From contig DATJGS010000029.1 of assembly GCA_035494735.1 (NCBI GenBank), positions 1-64,000 of the forward strand: 64,000 nucleotides of DNA. Direction: 5' to 3'. The translations under genes were made by a program, and so were the position numbers. Under the pieces are notes generated by a model. It did not search any database and was not told where the DNA came from. It worked only from the letters and a program-made list of their open reading frames with translations. Source of the DNA: DATJGS01 sp035494735. GTDB taxonomy: Bacteria; Eisenbacteria; RBG-16-71-46. This document shows, in pieces, positions 46,610-54,786 of this stretch. Numbering within the stretch: the first letter of the stretch is position 1; each line of letters opens with the position of its first letter.

Positions 46610-48858
46610 TCGACAGGCCTCGCCTCGAGCGCGTCATCCGCCGACGTGCCGGAACGAATGAATGCGATCCACAGACCGAGCGTCATCAGGAACGGGAGGT
46701 TCGCGACCACGACGAGCACGGGCCAAGGCAACGATCCGGGAATGAAATCCGAGCGCAACAGCCCACGCTGAATCAGACCCTGCGCCGCCAGCGCACCGAC
46801 TGCCACGGAAGTTCCCAGGAGACCGGGCCACAATCGCATCACGATGAGAAGCGCGGGAACGATGACGAGCGAATAGCCGTACACGATCGGGCGAGGCGAC
46901 AGCAGGATGAACAGCATGGCAGTGACGATGATCCACTCCAGCGGCTCCCGCGCTCGCCACGCCCGCCGCAACCCGCCGACGCTCACGATCAGCAGGGCGA
47001 CGCAGTAGAGAAGCCAGATCAGGGGCGCGACGCGATTGTGGCCGGGATGCAGATTCCCTCGGTCCAACACCATGTCGACGAGACCCAGCGCGCTCGGGTT
47101 CACCTCTCCATAGGGCCGGACGGTCTCCAGGTTCCCCAGGTATCCACTCGCCCACGGCATGCCCGCGATCTTGGGGAGGGCCAGCATGAGGCCGCAGAGC
47201 CCGAGTCCCAGGAGGATGGGCCCCGTCCGTGCGGAGCGAGTTCTCGTCGGCCAGATGAGCAGGCTCAAGAACACGATCGGCAGCAATTTGAACTGCGCGG
47301 CAATCGCGATCAGCGCCGCGCAGAGCCATCTCCGCCCGCTGAGAAATGCGATCAACGCGCTCCATATCAACAAGACTTCAATGGTTGCGACATTCCCGGC
47401 GCGCAGGTCGAGGAGCATCGCGCCGTTGAAACCGTAGAGGAGCATGCCCACCATCAGCGGCGCAGGACAGCGGCCGGACAGCAGGCGCCACGAGAGGACT
47501 CCAAGCGCCAGCGCCACCCCGATCTTGATCCAGAACCAGACGACTTCGGCCTTCTCCAACGGGAGCCCGCCGAGAGGGCCGAAGAGCCAGAGCGTGACCG
47601 GCGCGTACAGAAACGGCGTCTGCGGATCCCATTTGTCGCGAGCCACGGTCGCAGGATCGTACGGACTCATTCCCGCCCGCATCTCCTGGGCGGCTCGGTG
47701 ATAGTTGGCGAAATCCCAACCACCGTCGGCGCGGAAGAGATAGCCGGCGCCCAGAAAGATCAGCACGCCGACGAGCCCAACCTGAAGAATGATCCTCCCG
47801 AAGGCGCCCAGACCCACGGGCTCCTTCCCTCCGCGGCGGGGTGCGAGGCGGAGCGCGCAGCCGATGATCAGCGCCAGGACGAGCGACGCGACAGCCAACG
47901 GCAGCGCGGGGCTCGTCTCTTCCGGCATCCGCAGGTCGCGCTCCAGCCGAGCGTCGAGAACCCGCACGGGAATGACTGCGGTCAGCGATTCGACGACCGC
48001 GCCGAGGCGGGCTTCGCGGCCCCGTCGGAGCAGGTTGTCCCGGAGACTCGTGATTTCGGCCGGTGAAACGGCGTCGAACTCCCATCGAAGCTTGCGGTCG
48101 AGCAGCTCGACGAAAGCCCATCCATGTTCCGTTCGAAATGGACGGATCTGGTGCGGGCTCAGGGTCGCCAGCGCCGGCTCGAGGCGGCGCCACAGCGAAT
48201 CGTCAGCCGGGAAACGCAACGAGAGGACGTCGGGCCTTCGCGGCGGCGAGAGGAGGAGACCCGCGGCGGACAGGCTGCGACCTCCACGCAGCGCGGCGCC
48301 CAGCTCGGTGGCCGCGCCGGAGTCGGGGACCGTGATGACGGCGACGACGGCCGCGGACAATTCCTTCGATCGAGGTCGGCGGTTCCATTCCACACGCAAC
48401 GCCGTTGAATCCGGCTCGGGGACGCGGTTCAGGACCTCGATCCGATAGACCTCGTCGAGCATCCGCCGCTCGAGCGCGGGCGTGCGTCTGGGCGAGCCCT
48501 TCGCGGGCAATGAATCGCTCGGGGCAAGAACGCCGATGCGGTGAAGGTCCTTCGATGCTTCCAAGAGCAGCGCCCGCGTCACGAGCGCGTCGAATGTGGC
48601 CCGCAAGTCCCCTGTGGCCGCGTTCCCGTTGCGGATCGCGGCCGACCGGACGTCGCGCGCCGTGATGGTTTCCGCACCGACACGGGCGAGAAGCGGGTCC
48701 CCATGTCCGCACCCGGCGAGCGCGACGCCGATCGCGACGATTCCGACGCAGGCGACCGACGCGCTCGCGGCGCGGGCCTTCCGCGCTCGGGTAGGGCGGA
48801 TGGGAATGGCCGGCGCGGGTTGACCGAGTCGATCGAGTCCTCGCAAGATGCCCTCCAT
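46258..48858 (-). CDS. Fusion of a SurA/PpiC-like periplasmic domain and a GT87 membrane glycosyltransferase
   Basis: An 866-aa protein. A lipobox-like signal (VAIGVALAGCGHG) is followed by a SurA-N/parvulin-like region (about 50-320: LLARVGAETITARDVRSAA, LVTRALLLEASKDL, LSPHQIRPFRTEHGWAFVELLDRK). Residues of about 340-760 are a GT87 polyprenol-mannose-type glycosyltransferase with about ten TMs and the DFANYHRAAQEMRAGMSPYDP and FLYAPVTLWLFGPLG signatures. The last 117 residues run antisense to the Cys-rich protein gene and look like shadow sequence, so the true stop may have been lost. The ATG shares a CATG with the divergent GT2 gene start; no SD is evident. Confidence 0.75.
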   Translation of the reverse strand: MEGILRGLDRLGQPAPAIPIRPTRARKARAASASVACVGIVAIGVALAGCGHGDPLLARVGAETITARDVRSAAIRNGNAATGDLRATFDALVTRALLLEASKDLHRIGVLAPSDSLPAKGSPRRTPALERRMLDEVYRIEVLNRVPEPDSTALRVEWNRRPRSKELSAAVVAVITVPDSGAATELGAALRGGRSLSAAGLLLSPPRRPDVLSLRFPADDSLWRRLEPALATLSPHQIRPFRTEHGWAFVELLDRKLRWEFDAVSPAEITSLRDNLLRRGREARLGAVVESLTAVIPVRVLDARLERDLRMPEETSPALPLAVASLVLALIIGCALRLAPRRGGKEPVGLGAFGRIILQVGLVGVLIFLGAGYLFRADGGWDFANYHRAAQEMRAGMSPYDPATVARDKWDPQTPFLYAPVTLWLFGPLGGLPLEKAEVVWFWIKIGVALALGVLSWRLLSGRCPAPLMVGMLLYGFNGAMLLDLRAGNVATIEVLLIWSALIAFLSGRRWLCAALIAIAAQFKLLPIVFLSLLIWPTRTRSARTGPILLGLGLCGLMLALPKIAGMPWASGYLGNLETVRPYGEVNPSALGLVDMVLDRGNLHPGHNRVAPLIWLLYCVALLIVSVGGLRRAWRAREPLEWIIVTAMLFILLSPRPIVYGYSLVIVPALLIVMRLWPGLLGTSVAVGALAAQGLIQRGLLRSDFIPGSLPWPVLVVVANLPFLMTLGLWIAFIRSGTSADDALEARPVDHRYRVFTDPHERGNVGVAPQHSVSSWIQIGLAPGRIEHSSTGVPHRFVAVTHSSQFVHATFARSRPTAPLVERHASIPTKRISTNASLVRHHPVGRGIECTSPTPILIVTGVDDGP

Positions 48859-49669
48859 GCTCACCGAAGGGCGGCCGACCTCGCCACAGCCCCTGCCCCA
48901 TCCCACGTCGAGCAACTCGCCGCGTGGAAGGGTCGCCCTCGTCATGCCAGCCTACAATGCTTCGGGGACGCTCCGTCAGACCTGGAACGGGATTCCAGCC
49001 GGCTACGTCGACGAGTTCATTCTCGTGGACGACGCGAGTCGTGACAACACTGTGGAGTTGGCGCGTTCGCTCGGAATTCGCGTGCTGGAGCACGCGACGA
49101 ACCGCGGTTACGGGGGCAATCAGAAGACCTGTTATCGCGAGGCGCTCGAGCGCGGCGCCGACATCGTCATCATGCTCCACCCGGACTATCAGTACGATCC
49201 ACGCCTCGTGCCCATGATGATCGTGCCACTCGAGCTCGGGATCCTCGACGTGGTGCTCGGTTCGCGCGTGCGCACGCGGCGCGAGTGCCTCGCCTCGGGA
49301 ATGCCGCTCTACAAGTACCTTGGCAATCGCCTGCTGACCCTCATTGAGAACATCTGCCTTGGGCAGAACATGGGCGAGTTCCACAGTGGATTCCGCGCGT
49401 ACCGCCGTCAGGTGCTGGAGAGGTTGCCGTTCGAGCGCTTCTCCGACGACTTCGTCTTCGACTCCCAGTTTCTCGTCTCGGCGGTCGACGCAGGCTTTCG
49501 CCTCGGCGAGATACCGGTGCCGGTCCGCTACATGCCCGAGGCGTCGAGCATCGATTTCAGGCGCAGCGTGCGATACGGGTTTGGAACAGTGACGGTCGTG
49601 CTCCAGTACCTGCTGAAGCTCGTGGGATTCCCGCCGGCGAAGATCTTCGCGGGCCGGCGCGACGGCTGA
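48848..49669 (+). CDS. Family 2 glycosyltransferase (dolichyl/polyprenyl-phosphate sugar synthase-like)
   Basis: A 273-aa GT-A fold enzyme. RVALVMPAYNASGTL binds the nucleotide; FILVDDASRDNTVELA and HPDYQYDPRLVP hold the metal/nucleotide aspartates; LGSRVRTRRECLASGMPLYKYLGNRLLT and GQNMGEFHSGFRAYRR are typical of DPM1/DPG synthases without C-terminal TMs. It probably loads a sugar on polyprenyl phosphate, the donor type used by GT87 and similar membrane transferases such as its divergent neighbour. Start may be 48848 or 48857; neither has an SD. Confidence 0.88.
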   Translation: MPSMLTEGRPTSPQPLPHPTSSNSPRGRVALVMPAYNASGTLRQTWNGIPAGYVDEFILVDDASRDNTVELARSLGIRVLEHATNRGYGGNQKTCYREALERGADIVIMLHPDYQYDPRLVPMMIVPLELGILDVVLGSRVRTRRECLASGMPLYKYLGNRLLTLIENICLGQNMGEFHSGFRAYRRQVLERLPFERFSDDFVFDSQFLVSAVDAGFRLGEIPVPVRYMPEASSIDFRRSVRYGFGTVTVVLQYLLKLVGFPPAKIFAGRRDG

Positions 49670-49807
49670 ATCGCGGCAACCAATTCCACGCGTGGGCCGT
49701 AGAGGCTCGTGGCCACGCGCCGGGCAGCCTCTTCCCCTCCAAGGCCGCGCCGCGCGGGGTCGCTCATGCCCGCGCCCTTCGCGCGGCGCTTGGTTTGGAG
49801 GCCGTCG

Positions 49808-50242
49808 ATGAATTGGAAGCTGATCTTCCTGCTGAGCCTCGTCGGGCTCGCGATGGCGATCGAGTCGGTGTTCATGCCGTCGTCGCGCCCCGAGTCCCTG
49901 GTCTGGCCCGTCGCATTCGTCGTGTACGCGTTCGTCATCGCCCGCCGCGCGCCGGGCAAGTACTTCCTACACGGCTTCCTCGTGGGGTTCACGAACTGGG
50001 TGTGGGTCGCGGCGGCGCACGTGATCTTCCGCGACGCGTACGTGGCGACCCACGCGAAGGAGGTCGCGAACCTGCAGTCGATGGCGCTGCCCGGGGTGCC
50101 GCAGGGCGTAGCCACCGGCATCCGGGCCTGGCTCGCGAGCGGCATCCCGATCCCCGGGCTCTCGGGCCTCGTGATCGGACTGCTGGCGTGGATCGCCTCG
50201 AGGTTCGCGGCGCCGAAGCGAAAGAGCGCGCCGGCGGTCTAG
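49808..50242 (+). CDS. Small membrane protein of unknown function
   Basis: A 144-aa protein with four likely TM helices (LIFLLSLVGLAMAIESVF, LVWPVAFVVYAFVIA, FLHGFLVGFTNWVWVAAAHVIF, GLSGLVIGLLAWIASRF) and a basic C-terminus. I do not recognise a named family. The start is set by GGAGG 6 nt before the ATG at 49808. It lies alone between the GT2 gene and the convergent trmO; the 63 nt after its stop show no clear terminator. Confidence 0.7.
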   Translation: MNWKLIFLLSLVGLAMAIESVFMPSSRPESLVWPVAFVVYAFVIARRAPGKYFLHGFLVGFTNWVWVAAAHVIFRDAYVATHAKEVANLQSMALPGVPQGVATGIRAWLASGIPIPGLSGLVIGLLAWIASRFAAPKRKSAPAV

Positions 50243-50305
50243 AGGGTCGCGGAACCCGCCGGGGTCTTGAGGGGCGTTGCTTCTGCCGTCGCGCCGCGGC
50301 TTCCT

Positions 50306-50725
50306 TCAGATCTGCGGCTTGAGATCCACGACCGGCGTTCCGTCGATCGCTTCGATCGGCCCGACGCGCAGCCGCAGCCCGCGTTTCGCGCGCACGGTCA
50401 CGGGATGGAGGCCGAGCGGGTTCGGCCGATCCGGCGATCGCGTCGCGAACACGCCGGTCAGGCGGCGCTTCGGGTCCGAACGCGGGTGGACGCGCATCGT
50501 CGTGCGCTTCGCGCGGTGGAGCCACGTGATCACGATGAGTCGGTCGCCGGCCTTGAGGCGGTAGAGCGCCGCTCGCGCCCACGGATGGACCTCGAGCCAC
50601 GCGTCGGGCGCGCCCTCGGGCCCCTGGCGCGGTGCGTCGTGGCGCGACCGAAGCGTCGAGTGGAGGACGCCGATCGGCCTGAGGCGCGGGGCGCCGGAGC
50701 GACGTGCTGGCCTGCGAGTGCTCAC
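50306..50725 (-). CDS. trmO: TrmO/TsaA-like tRNA methyltransferase
   Basis: A 139-aa protein of the UPF0066/TsaA family. E. coli TrmO methylates N6 of threonylcarbamoyl-adenosine at position 37 in some tRNAs using SAM. Signature segments are LRPIGVLHSTLRSRHDAP, IVITWLHRAKR, and GVFATRSPDRPNPLGLHPVTV (the SAM-binding RSPxRPNPIG motif). It is shorter than E. coli TrmO because it lacks the C-terminal extension, as in many archaeal and bacterial homologues. GTG 50725 is the only start that avoids running into the divergent gene; SD is weak. Confidence 0.85.
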   Translation of the reverse strand: MSTRRPARRSGAPRLRPIGVLHSTLRSRHDAPRQGPEGAPDAWLEVHPWARAALYRLKAGDRLIVITWLHRAKRTTMRVHPRSDPKRRLTGVFATRSPDRPNPLGLHPVTVRAKRGLRLRVGPIEAIDGTPVVDLKPQI

Positions 50726-50776
50726 GATGCCGGCGAGGCTGTCACACGGGATGGCCGGTCGCAACGACGTCCGCGC

Positions 50777-50806
50777 TTGACCCCGCGTCCCCGCGGCTCG
50801 CATCCT
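50777..50806 (+). promoter_or_regulatory. Promoter of the SpmA-SpmB gene (TTGACC-N18-CATCCT), possibly leaderless
   Basis: TTGACC (50777-50782) and CATCCT (50801-50806) are 18 nt apart. The ATG begins 7 nt after the -10 box, which is where transcription should start. No SD is present. Confidence 0.45.
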
Positions 50807-50812
50807 GCGGCC

Positions 50813-52051
50813 ATGCTCAACTGGATCTGGGCCGCACTCCTGTTGATCGCGTTCGGCGCCGCCGCGGTGGCCGCGATCGTCGGCGGCAAGCCCGACACGC
50901 TGCAGGCGGTCGTCACCGCGCTCTTCGACTCGGCGAAGACCGGCTTCGAGCTGTCGCTCGGCCTCACCGGGATCATGGCGCTGTGGCTCGGGCTCATGAA
51001 GATCGCCGAGACCGCCGGGATCACCCGAGGCATCGCGTGGCTGTTCGGCCCGCTGTTCCGGCGCCTCTTCCCCGGCATCCCCGCCGGGCACCCGGCCTCG
51101 GGCGCAATCGTCATGAACCGCTCGGCGAACATGCTCGGGCTCGACAACGCCGCGACGCCGCTCGGCTTGAAGGCGATGAAAGAGCTGCAGTCGCTGAACC
51201 CGGTCCCCGACACCGCGTCCAACGACATGATCCTGTTCATGGTCATGAACGCGTCGTCGGTCACGCTGGTGCCGATCTCGATCCTGACGTTCCGCGCCCA
51301 GCTCGGCGCCGCGAACCCGGCGGACGTGTTCGTGCCGATCCTGATCGCCACGTTCATCGCCGACGTGTTCGGCCTCGTGCTGGTGGCGTCGATCCAGCGC
51401 CTGAACCTGTGGAATCCGGTGGTACTGGGCTGGCTCGGCGGCCTCACCGCGCTGGTGGCGGGACTGGTGTGGCACTTCTCGCGACTCGACCCCGCCGCCG
51501 TCGCGACCCAATCGGCGGTGCTCGCGAACTCGATCCTGCTGGGACTGATCTCGATGATCCTCGTGGCCGGCGCCGTGCGGCGCGTCGCCATGTACGAGGT
51601 CTTCATCGAGGGCGCGAAGGAGGGATTCCAGGTGGCGATCGGCATCGTGCCTTACCTGGTCGCGATCCTGGTCGCGGTCGGCGCGCTGCGCGCGAGCGGC
51701 GCGCTCGACGCGCTGCTCGGGGCGATCCGGACCGGCGTCGGCGGCCTCGCGATCGACACGCGCTGGGTCGACGCGCTTCCCACCGCGCTCATCAAGCCGT
51801 TCTCGGGCGGCGGCGCCCGTGGCGTGATGGTCGAGACCATGAAGGCCCTGGGACCCGACTCGTTCGCGGGCCGCCTGTCGTGCGTGATCCAGGGCAGCAC
51901 GGAGACCACGTTCTACACGCTGGCCGTGTACTTCGGGTCGGTGAACGTGAAGAAGACGCGCCACGCGCTGCCCTGCGCGCTCGCATCCGAGATCGCCGGC
52001 GTCATCGCCGCGATCTTCGTGACGTACCTGTTCTTCGGCCGCCAGGGCTGA
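50813..52051 (+). CDS. SpmA-SpmB-like fused nucleoside-recognition membrane protein
   Basis: A 412-aa polytopic membrane protein. The first half resembles SpmA (IMALWLGLMKIAETAGITRGIAWLFGPLFRRLFPGIP, AIVMNRSANMLGLDNAATPLGLKAM). The second half resembles SpmB (PYLVAILVAVGALRASGALD, IKPFSGGGARGVMVETM, QGSTETTFYTLAVYFGSV). The two are separate genes in spore formers; the fused form is known in Gram-negatives under 'nucleoside recognition domain protein'. The role outside sporulation is unknown, perhaps transport. The kinase gene is convergent downstream. Confidence 0.87.
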   Translation: MLNWIWAALLLIAFGAAAVAAIVGGKPDTLQAVVTALFDSAKTGFELSLGLTGIMALWLGLMKIAETAGITRGIAWLFGPLFRRLFPGIPAGHPASGAIVMNRSANMLGLDNAATPLGLKAMKELQSLNPVPDTASNDMILFMVMNASSVTLVPISILTFRAQLGAANPADVFVPILIATFIADVFGLVLVASIQRLNLWNPVVLGWLGGLTALVAGLVWHFSRLDPAAVATQSAVLANSILLGLISMILVAGAVRRVAMYEVFIEGAKEGFQVAIGIVPYLVAILVAVGALRASGALDALLGAIRTGVGGLAIDTRWVDALPTALIKPFSGGGARGVMVETMKALGPDSFAGRLSCVIQGSTETTFYTLAVYFGSVNVKKTRHALPCALASEIAGVIAAIFVTYLFFGRQG

Positions 52052-52090
52052 GGGGTCGCGCCTCAGCATCGCGGTGGTGCGTGACTGCGT

Positions 52091-52109
52091 CGCCGGCCGT
52101 GTGCCGGCG
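52091..52109. terminator. Weak bidirectional hairpin between convergent genes
   Basis: CGCCGGC/GCCGGCG, a 7-bp stem with a 5-nt loop, in the 66-nt gap between the SpmA-SpmB and kinase genes. No T-run. Confidence 0.35.
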
Positions 52110-52117
52110 CCCGCACA

Positions 52118-54691
52118 TCAGGCGCTGCCGGGGCTCGCCGCTCCGCGCGGCACGCGTGCCGCGACGAGGCTCGCCCACACGGCGATCGCCGCGGTCACCA
52201 GCACGATCGCCAGCGTCACGCCGCCGTACCAGGCGCCGAGGTGCGTCGTCAGATATTCATCCCCGCACACGTTGAACACCGTGACGGCCATGGCCATTCC
52301 CAGCAGGCCCGAGCGATGCAGCACGAGCCCGAGGATCAGCGCCTCGATCAGCGTGCTGAACAGTATCGGCGCCGTGAGGCCGCTCGAAATGAACAGCATC
52401 ACGACGGGAACCCACAGAATCCATCCGAGGACTTTGTTTCGGACCGTACGCTGGAGCAGGGCGAGCACGAGGCCGAGGACGATCGACAGGAGCGTGCCCT
52501 GACTGGCGCCCCGCATCAGGAGCCCGACCGCGTGCAAGCCGCCCGTCGCGGCAGATTGAATGTCGCCGGCCGGCGCCGACTTCGCGAACCAACCCTGCAG
52601 CTGCCCGACGTCGGCGACGATCGCGCCCCCCAGCAATCCCATGAGGGCGTCTCGACCGACGAGTCGGTCCGCCCAACGGCCATCGATCAGGCGCGTCCAC
52701 GACACCAGCCACTCCGGGTGCTGGCGGCGGACGATCGGTTCGAGTGCCAGATACGCAAACGCCCCGAGGACGATGTAGTACGCGCCGAGGGCCAGCGACA
52801 CCCCGAGCATCTGTCCGGCTACGAGCAGCCGCGGGGACGGCAGAAGCGACCACCCGAGCAATCCGACGACGCCGAGCGTGGCGCATATTCGAACGGCGCC
52901 GCGCGTGTCGGCACGCCCCTCGATGAGATTGCGGCGCGCGAAGTACACCACGAACGCCATGAGCAGGATGGGCACGAGACCGAGGATCGTGCTCCAGCGA
53001 ACGGCTCCCAGGGTCGGGGACTCGAGAGCGTAGGGCGCGCCCACGGCGAAGAACGTGACGCGGCCTCCGTACGCGCCGCCCTGCGCGCGGCGCGTTCCGC
53101 CCGCACTCTCCGCGGTCCACGCGACGTTCGATCGCGTGGGGACCGGCGCGACGGCACTCGGTGGCCCGGGAGCGGGACGAGGTGCGTCGAGGCCGGCCGC
53201 GGTGAAGAACGGACCCCAGTCGGGCGCCGCGGTCCCGGTGTCCGCAACCGAGGGGAAGCGACGGAACTCGAGGAGCCGGCCCTGCAGATCGAAGCGCATC
53301 GCGATCGCCCCCGGCGAATCGAGCGCGGGCAAGGCGAACCGCGAGGCTCCGGTATACACGCGCTCGTCGACTACGTAGACAATCGACACCGGCGACCGGC
53401 GGTACCAGTAGAAGACGCCGGGAGTCGCCGTGGCGGCGCCCGCGGGCCGAGCCACTCGAACGTCGCGCGAGAATCCGTCGGCGACGTCGTCCCCCGCGTG
53501 CGCCGCGCCGAACGTCCGCGCCCATTCGTCGGCGCGGTCACGCAGCGCGGCGTGCGGCTTGTCGTCAGGCCCGAAGGGCGGACCCCGCCGCTCCGACAGC
53601 GCGATCGCTCCCGCCAGGCCGACCGCGAGCGCGACGAGCAGACCCAGCGCGACGAGCGGGTGCAGGCCGCCGGCGCCACCCGAGGCCGCGACCATCTCGG
53701 GCGACGGAGTCTCGCCGGCCATCAATGCCGAGAGAACCGGGTTTCCGCCCGGCAGAGCGCCCGCGACCGCGAGCGCGGAAGCCGGACGCAGCGCCGGATC
53801 GGTCTCGAGGCAGCGCAGGATGGCGCGCTCGACGACCGGATCGAGCGAGCGCACGTGGCTCGACGGCGTCTTGAGCACCGAGTCCGTCCCGCGCGATCGC
53901 TCGACGTGCTCCGATTCAAACGCGTAGCGGCCCGTGAACACTTCGTACAGCAGGAGCCCGAGCGCGAAGAGATCGCTGCGCACCGACACCGTGCCGCTCG
54001 CCAGCTGCTCGGGCGCCATGTACGCAGGCGTTCCCGCGCGCGACCGGTCGCCGGCGGCCGCGTCCGCCAGCGTCGCGAGGCCGAAGTCGGTGATGCGCGC
54101 ACGCCCGCGCCCGTCGAGCATCACGTTGGACGGCTTGAGATCGCGGTGCAGCACGCCCTGATCGTGGATGGCCGCGAGGCCGGCGCAGATCTCGCGAGCG
54201 ATCTGCACGCCGCGCTCCTCGGGAAGTCGGCCGATGCGCCGCAACAGGGAGCCGAGGTCCTCGCCGTCGATGTACTCCATCGCGACGAAGTGCAGCCCGT
54301 CGGCCTCGCCCACGTCCCACACGCGACAGACGTTCGGGTGCGAGACCTGGCGCGCCAGCTTCACCTCGTCCATCAGCAGCGCGAGCCGCCCGGCGTCCTG
54401 CTCGAGCGCGCGCGGCAGGAACTTGAGCGCGACGGCCTGGCCGAGCTTGAGGTCGTCGGCGCGATAGACCTCGCCCATGCCGCCGCGGCCGAGCGGAGTC
54501 ACGATGCGATAGCGACGATCGAGCACGGTGCCGGGCAGGAACCGCCGATCGTCGCCATGCGACGAGGGCGGTCGTTGCGGGCTCGGCTCTGTCGTCGCCA
54601 GGTCGTCGGCGGCCAGTCGAGCGCCGCAGCTCGCGCAGCGCTCCGCGTCGTCGGGGACCGGACGGGAGCATGTCGGGCACGTCCTGGTCAC
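52118..54691 (-). CDS. Membrane Ser/Thr protein kinase with zinc ribbon and polytopic C-terminal domain
   Basis: An 857-aa protein. It has a zinc ribbon at 1-25 (CPTC...CASC) and a Hanks-type kinase at about 60-320 with all catalytic motifs (GRGGMGEVYRA, VALKFL, HRDLKPSNVML, DFGLA, PAYMAPEQ). One TM (about 345-367) precedes an extracytoplasmic beta-rich region of about 200 residues, and seven to nine further TMs fill residues of about 580-845. I recognise no enzyme in the membrane part; it lacks the EExxxR motif of CPBP proteases. The start is a GTG with GAGGG 5 nt upstream and a clear promoter (54752-54780). It probably links a membrane or envelope signal to cytoplasmic phosphorylation. Confidence 0.88.
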   Translation of the reverse strand: MTRTCPTCSRPVPDDAERCASCGARLAADDLATTEPSPQRPPSSHGDDRRFLPGTVLDRRYRIVTPLGRGGMGEVYRADDLKLGQAVALKFLPRALEQDAGRLALLMDEVKLARQVSHPNVCRVWDVGEADGLHFVAMEYIDGEDLGSLLRRIGRLPEERGVQIAREICAGLAAIHDQGVLHRDLKPSNVMLDGRGRARITDFGLATLADAAAGDRSRAGTPAYMAPEQLASGTVSVRSDLFALGLLLYEVFTGRYAFESEHVERSRGTDSVLKTPSSHVRSLDPVVERAILRCLETDPALRPASALAVAGALPGGNPVLSALMAGETPSPEMVAASGGAGGLHPLVALGLLVALAVGLAGAIALSERRGPPFGPDDKPHAALRDRADEWARTFGAAHAGDDVADGFSRDVRVARPAGAATATPGVFYWYRRSPVSIVYVVDERVYTGASRFALPALDSPGAIAMRFDLQGRLLEFRRFPSVADTGTAAPDWGPFFTAAGLDAPRPAPGPPSAVAPVPTRSNVAWTAESAGGTRRAQGGAYGGRVTFFAVGAPYALESPTLGAVRWSTILGLVPILLMAFVVYFARRNLIEGRADTRGAVRICATLGVVGLLGWSLLPSPRLLVAGQMLGVSLALGAYYIVLGAFAYLALEPIVRRQHPEWLVSWTRLIDGRWADRLVGRDALMGLLGGAIVADVGQLQGWFAKSAPAGDIQSAATGGLHAVGLLMRGASQGTLLSIVLGLVLALLQRTVRNKVLGWILWVPVVMLFISSGLTAPILFSTLIEALILGLVLHRSGLLGMAMAVTVFNVCGDEYLTTHLGAWYGGVTLAIVLVTAAIAVWASLVAARVPRGAASPGSA

Positions 54692-54751
54692 AGGAACCCT
54701 CGCGCGGGAGCGGCCTGCGGCATCTTCGCCGGCGAAGCGGAACGGCGCGTG

Positions 54752-54780
54752 ACCCTACAAGGGCGGGAAACCGCGAACAA
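54752..54780 (-). promoter_or_regulatory. Kinase-gene promoter (TTGTTC-N17-TAGGGT)
   Basis: On the minus strand TTGTTC (54775-54780) and TAGGGT (54752-54757) are 17 nt apart; the GTG start lies about 60 nt downstream. Confidence 0.55.
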
Positions 54781-54786
54781 GCGCCC

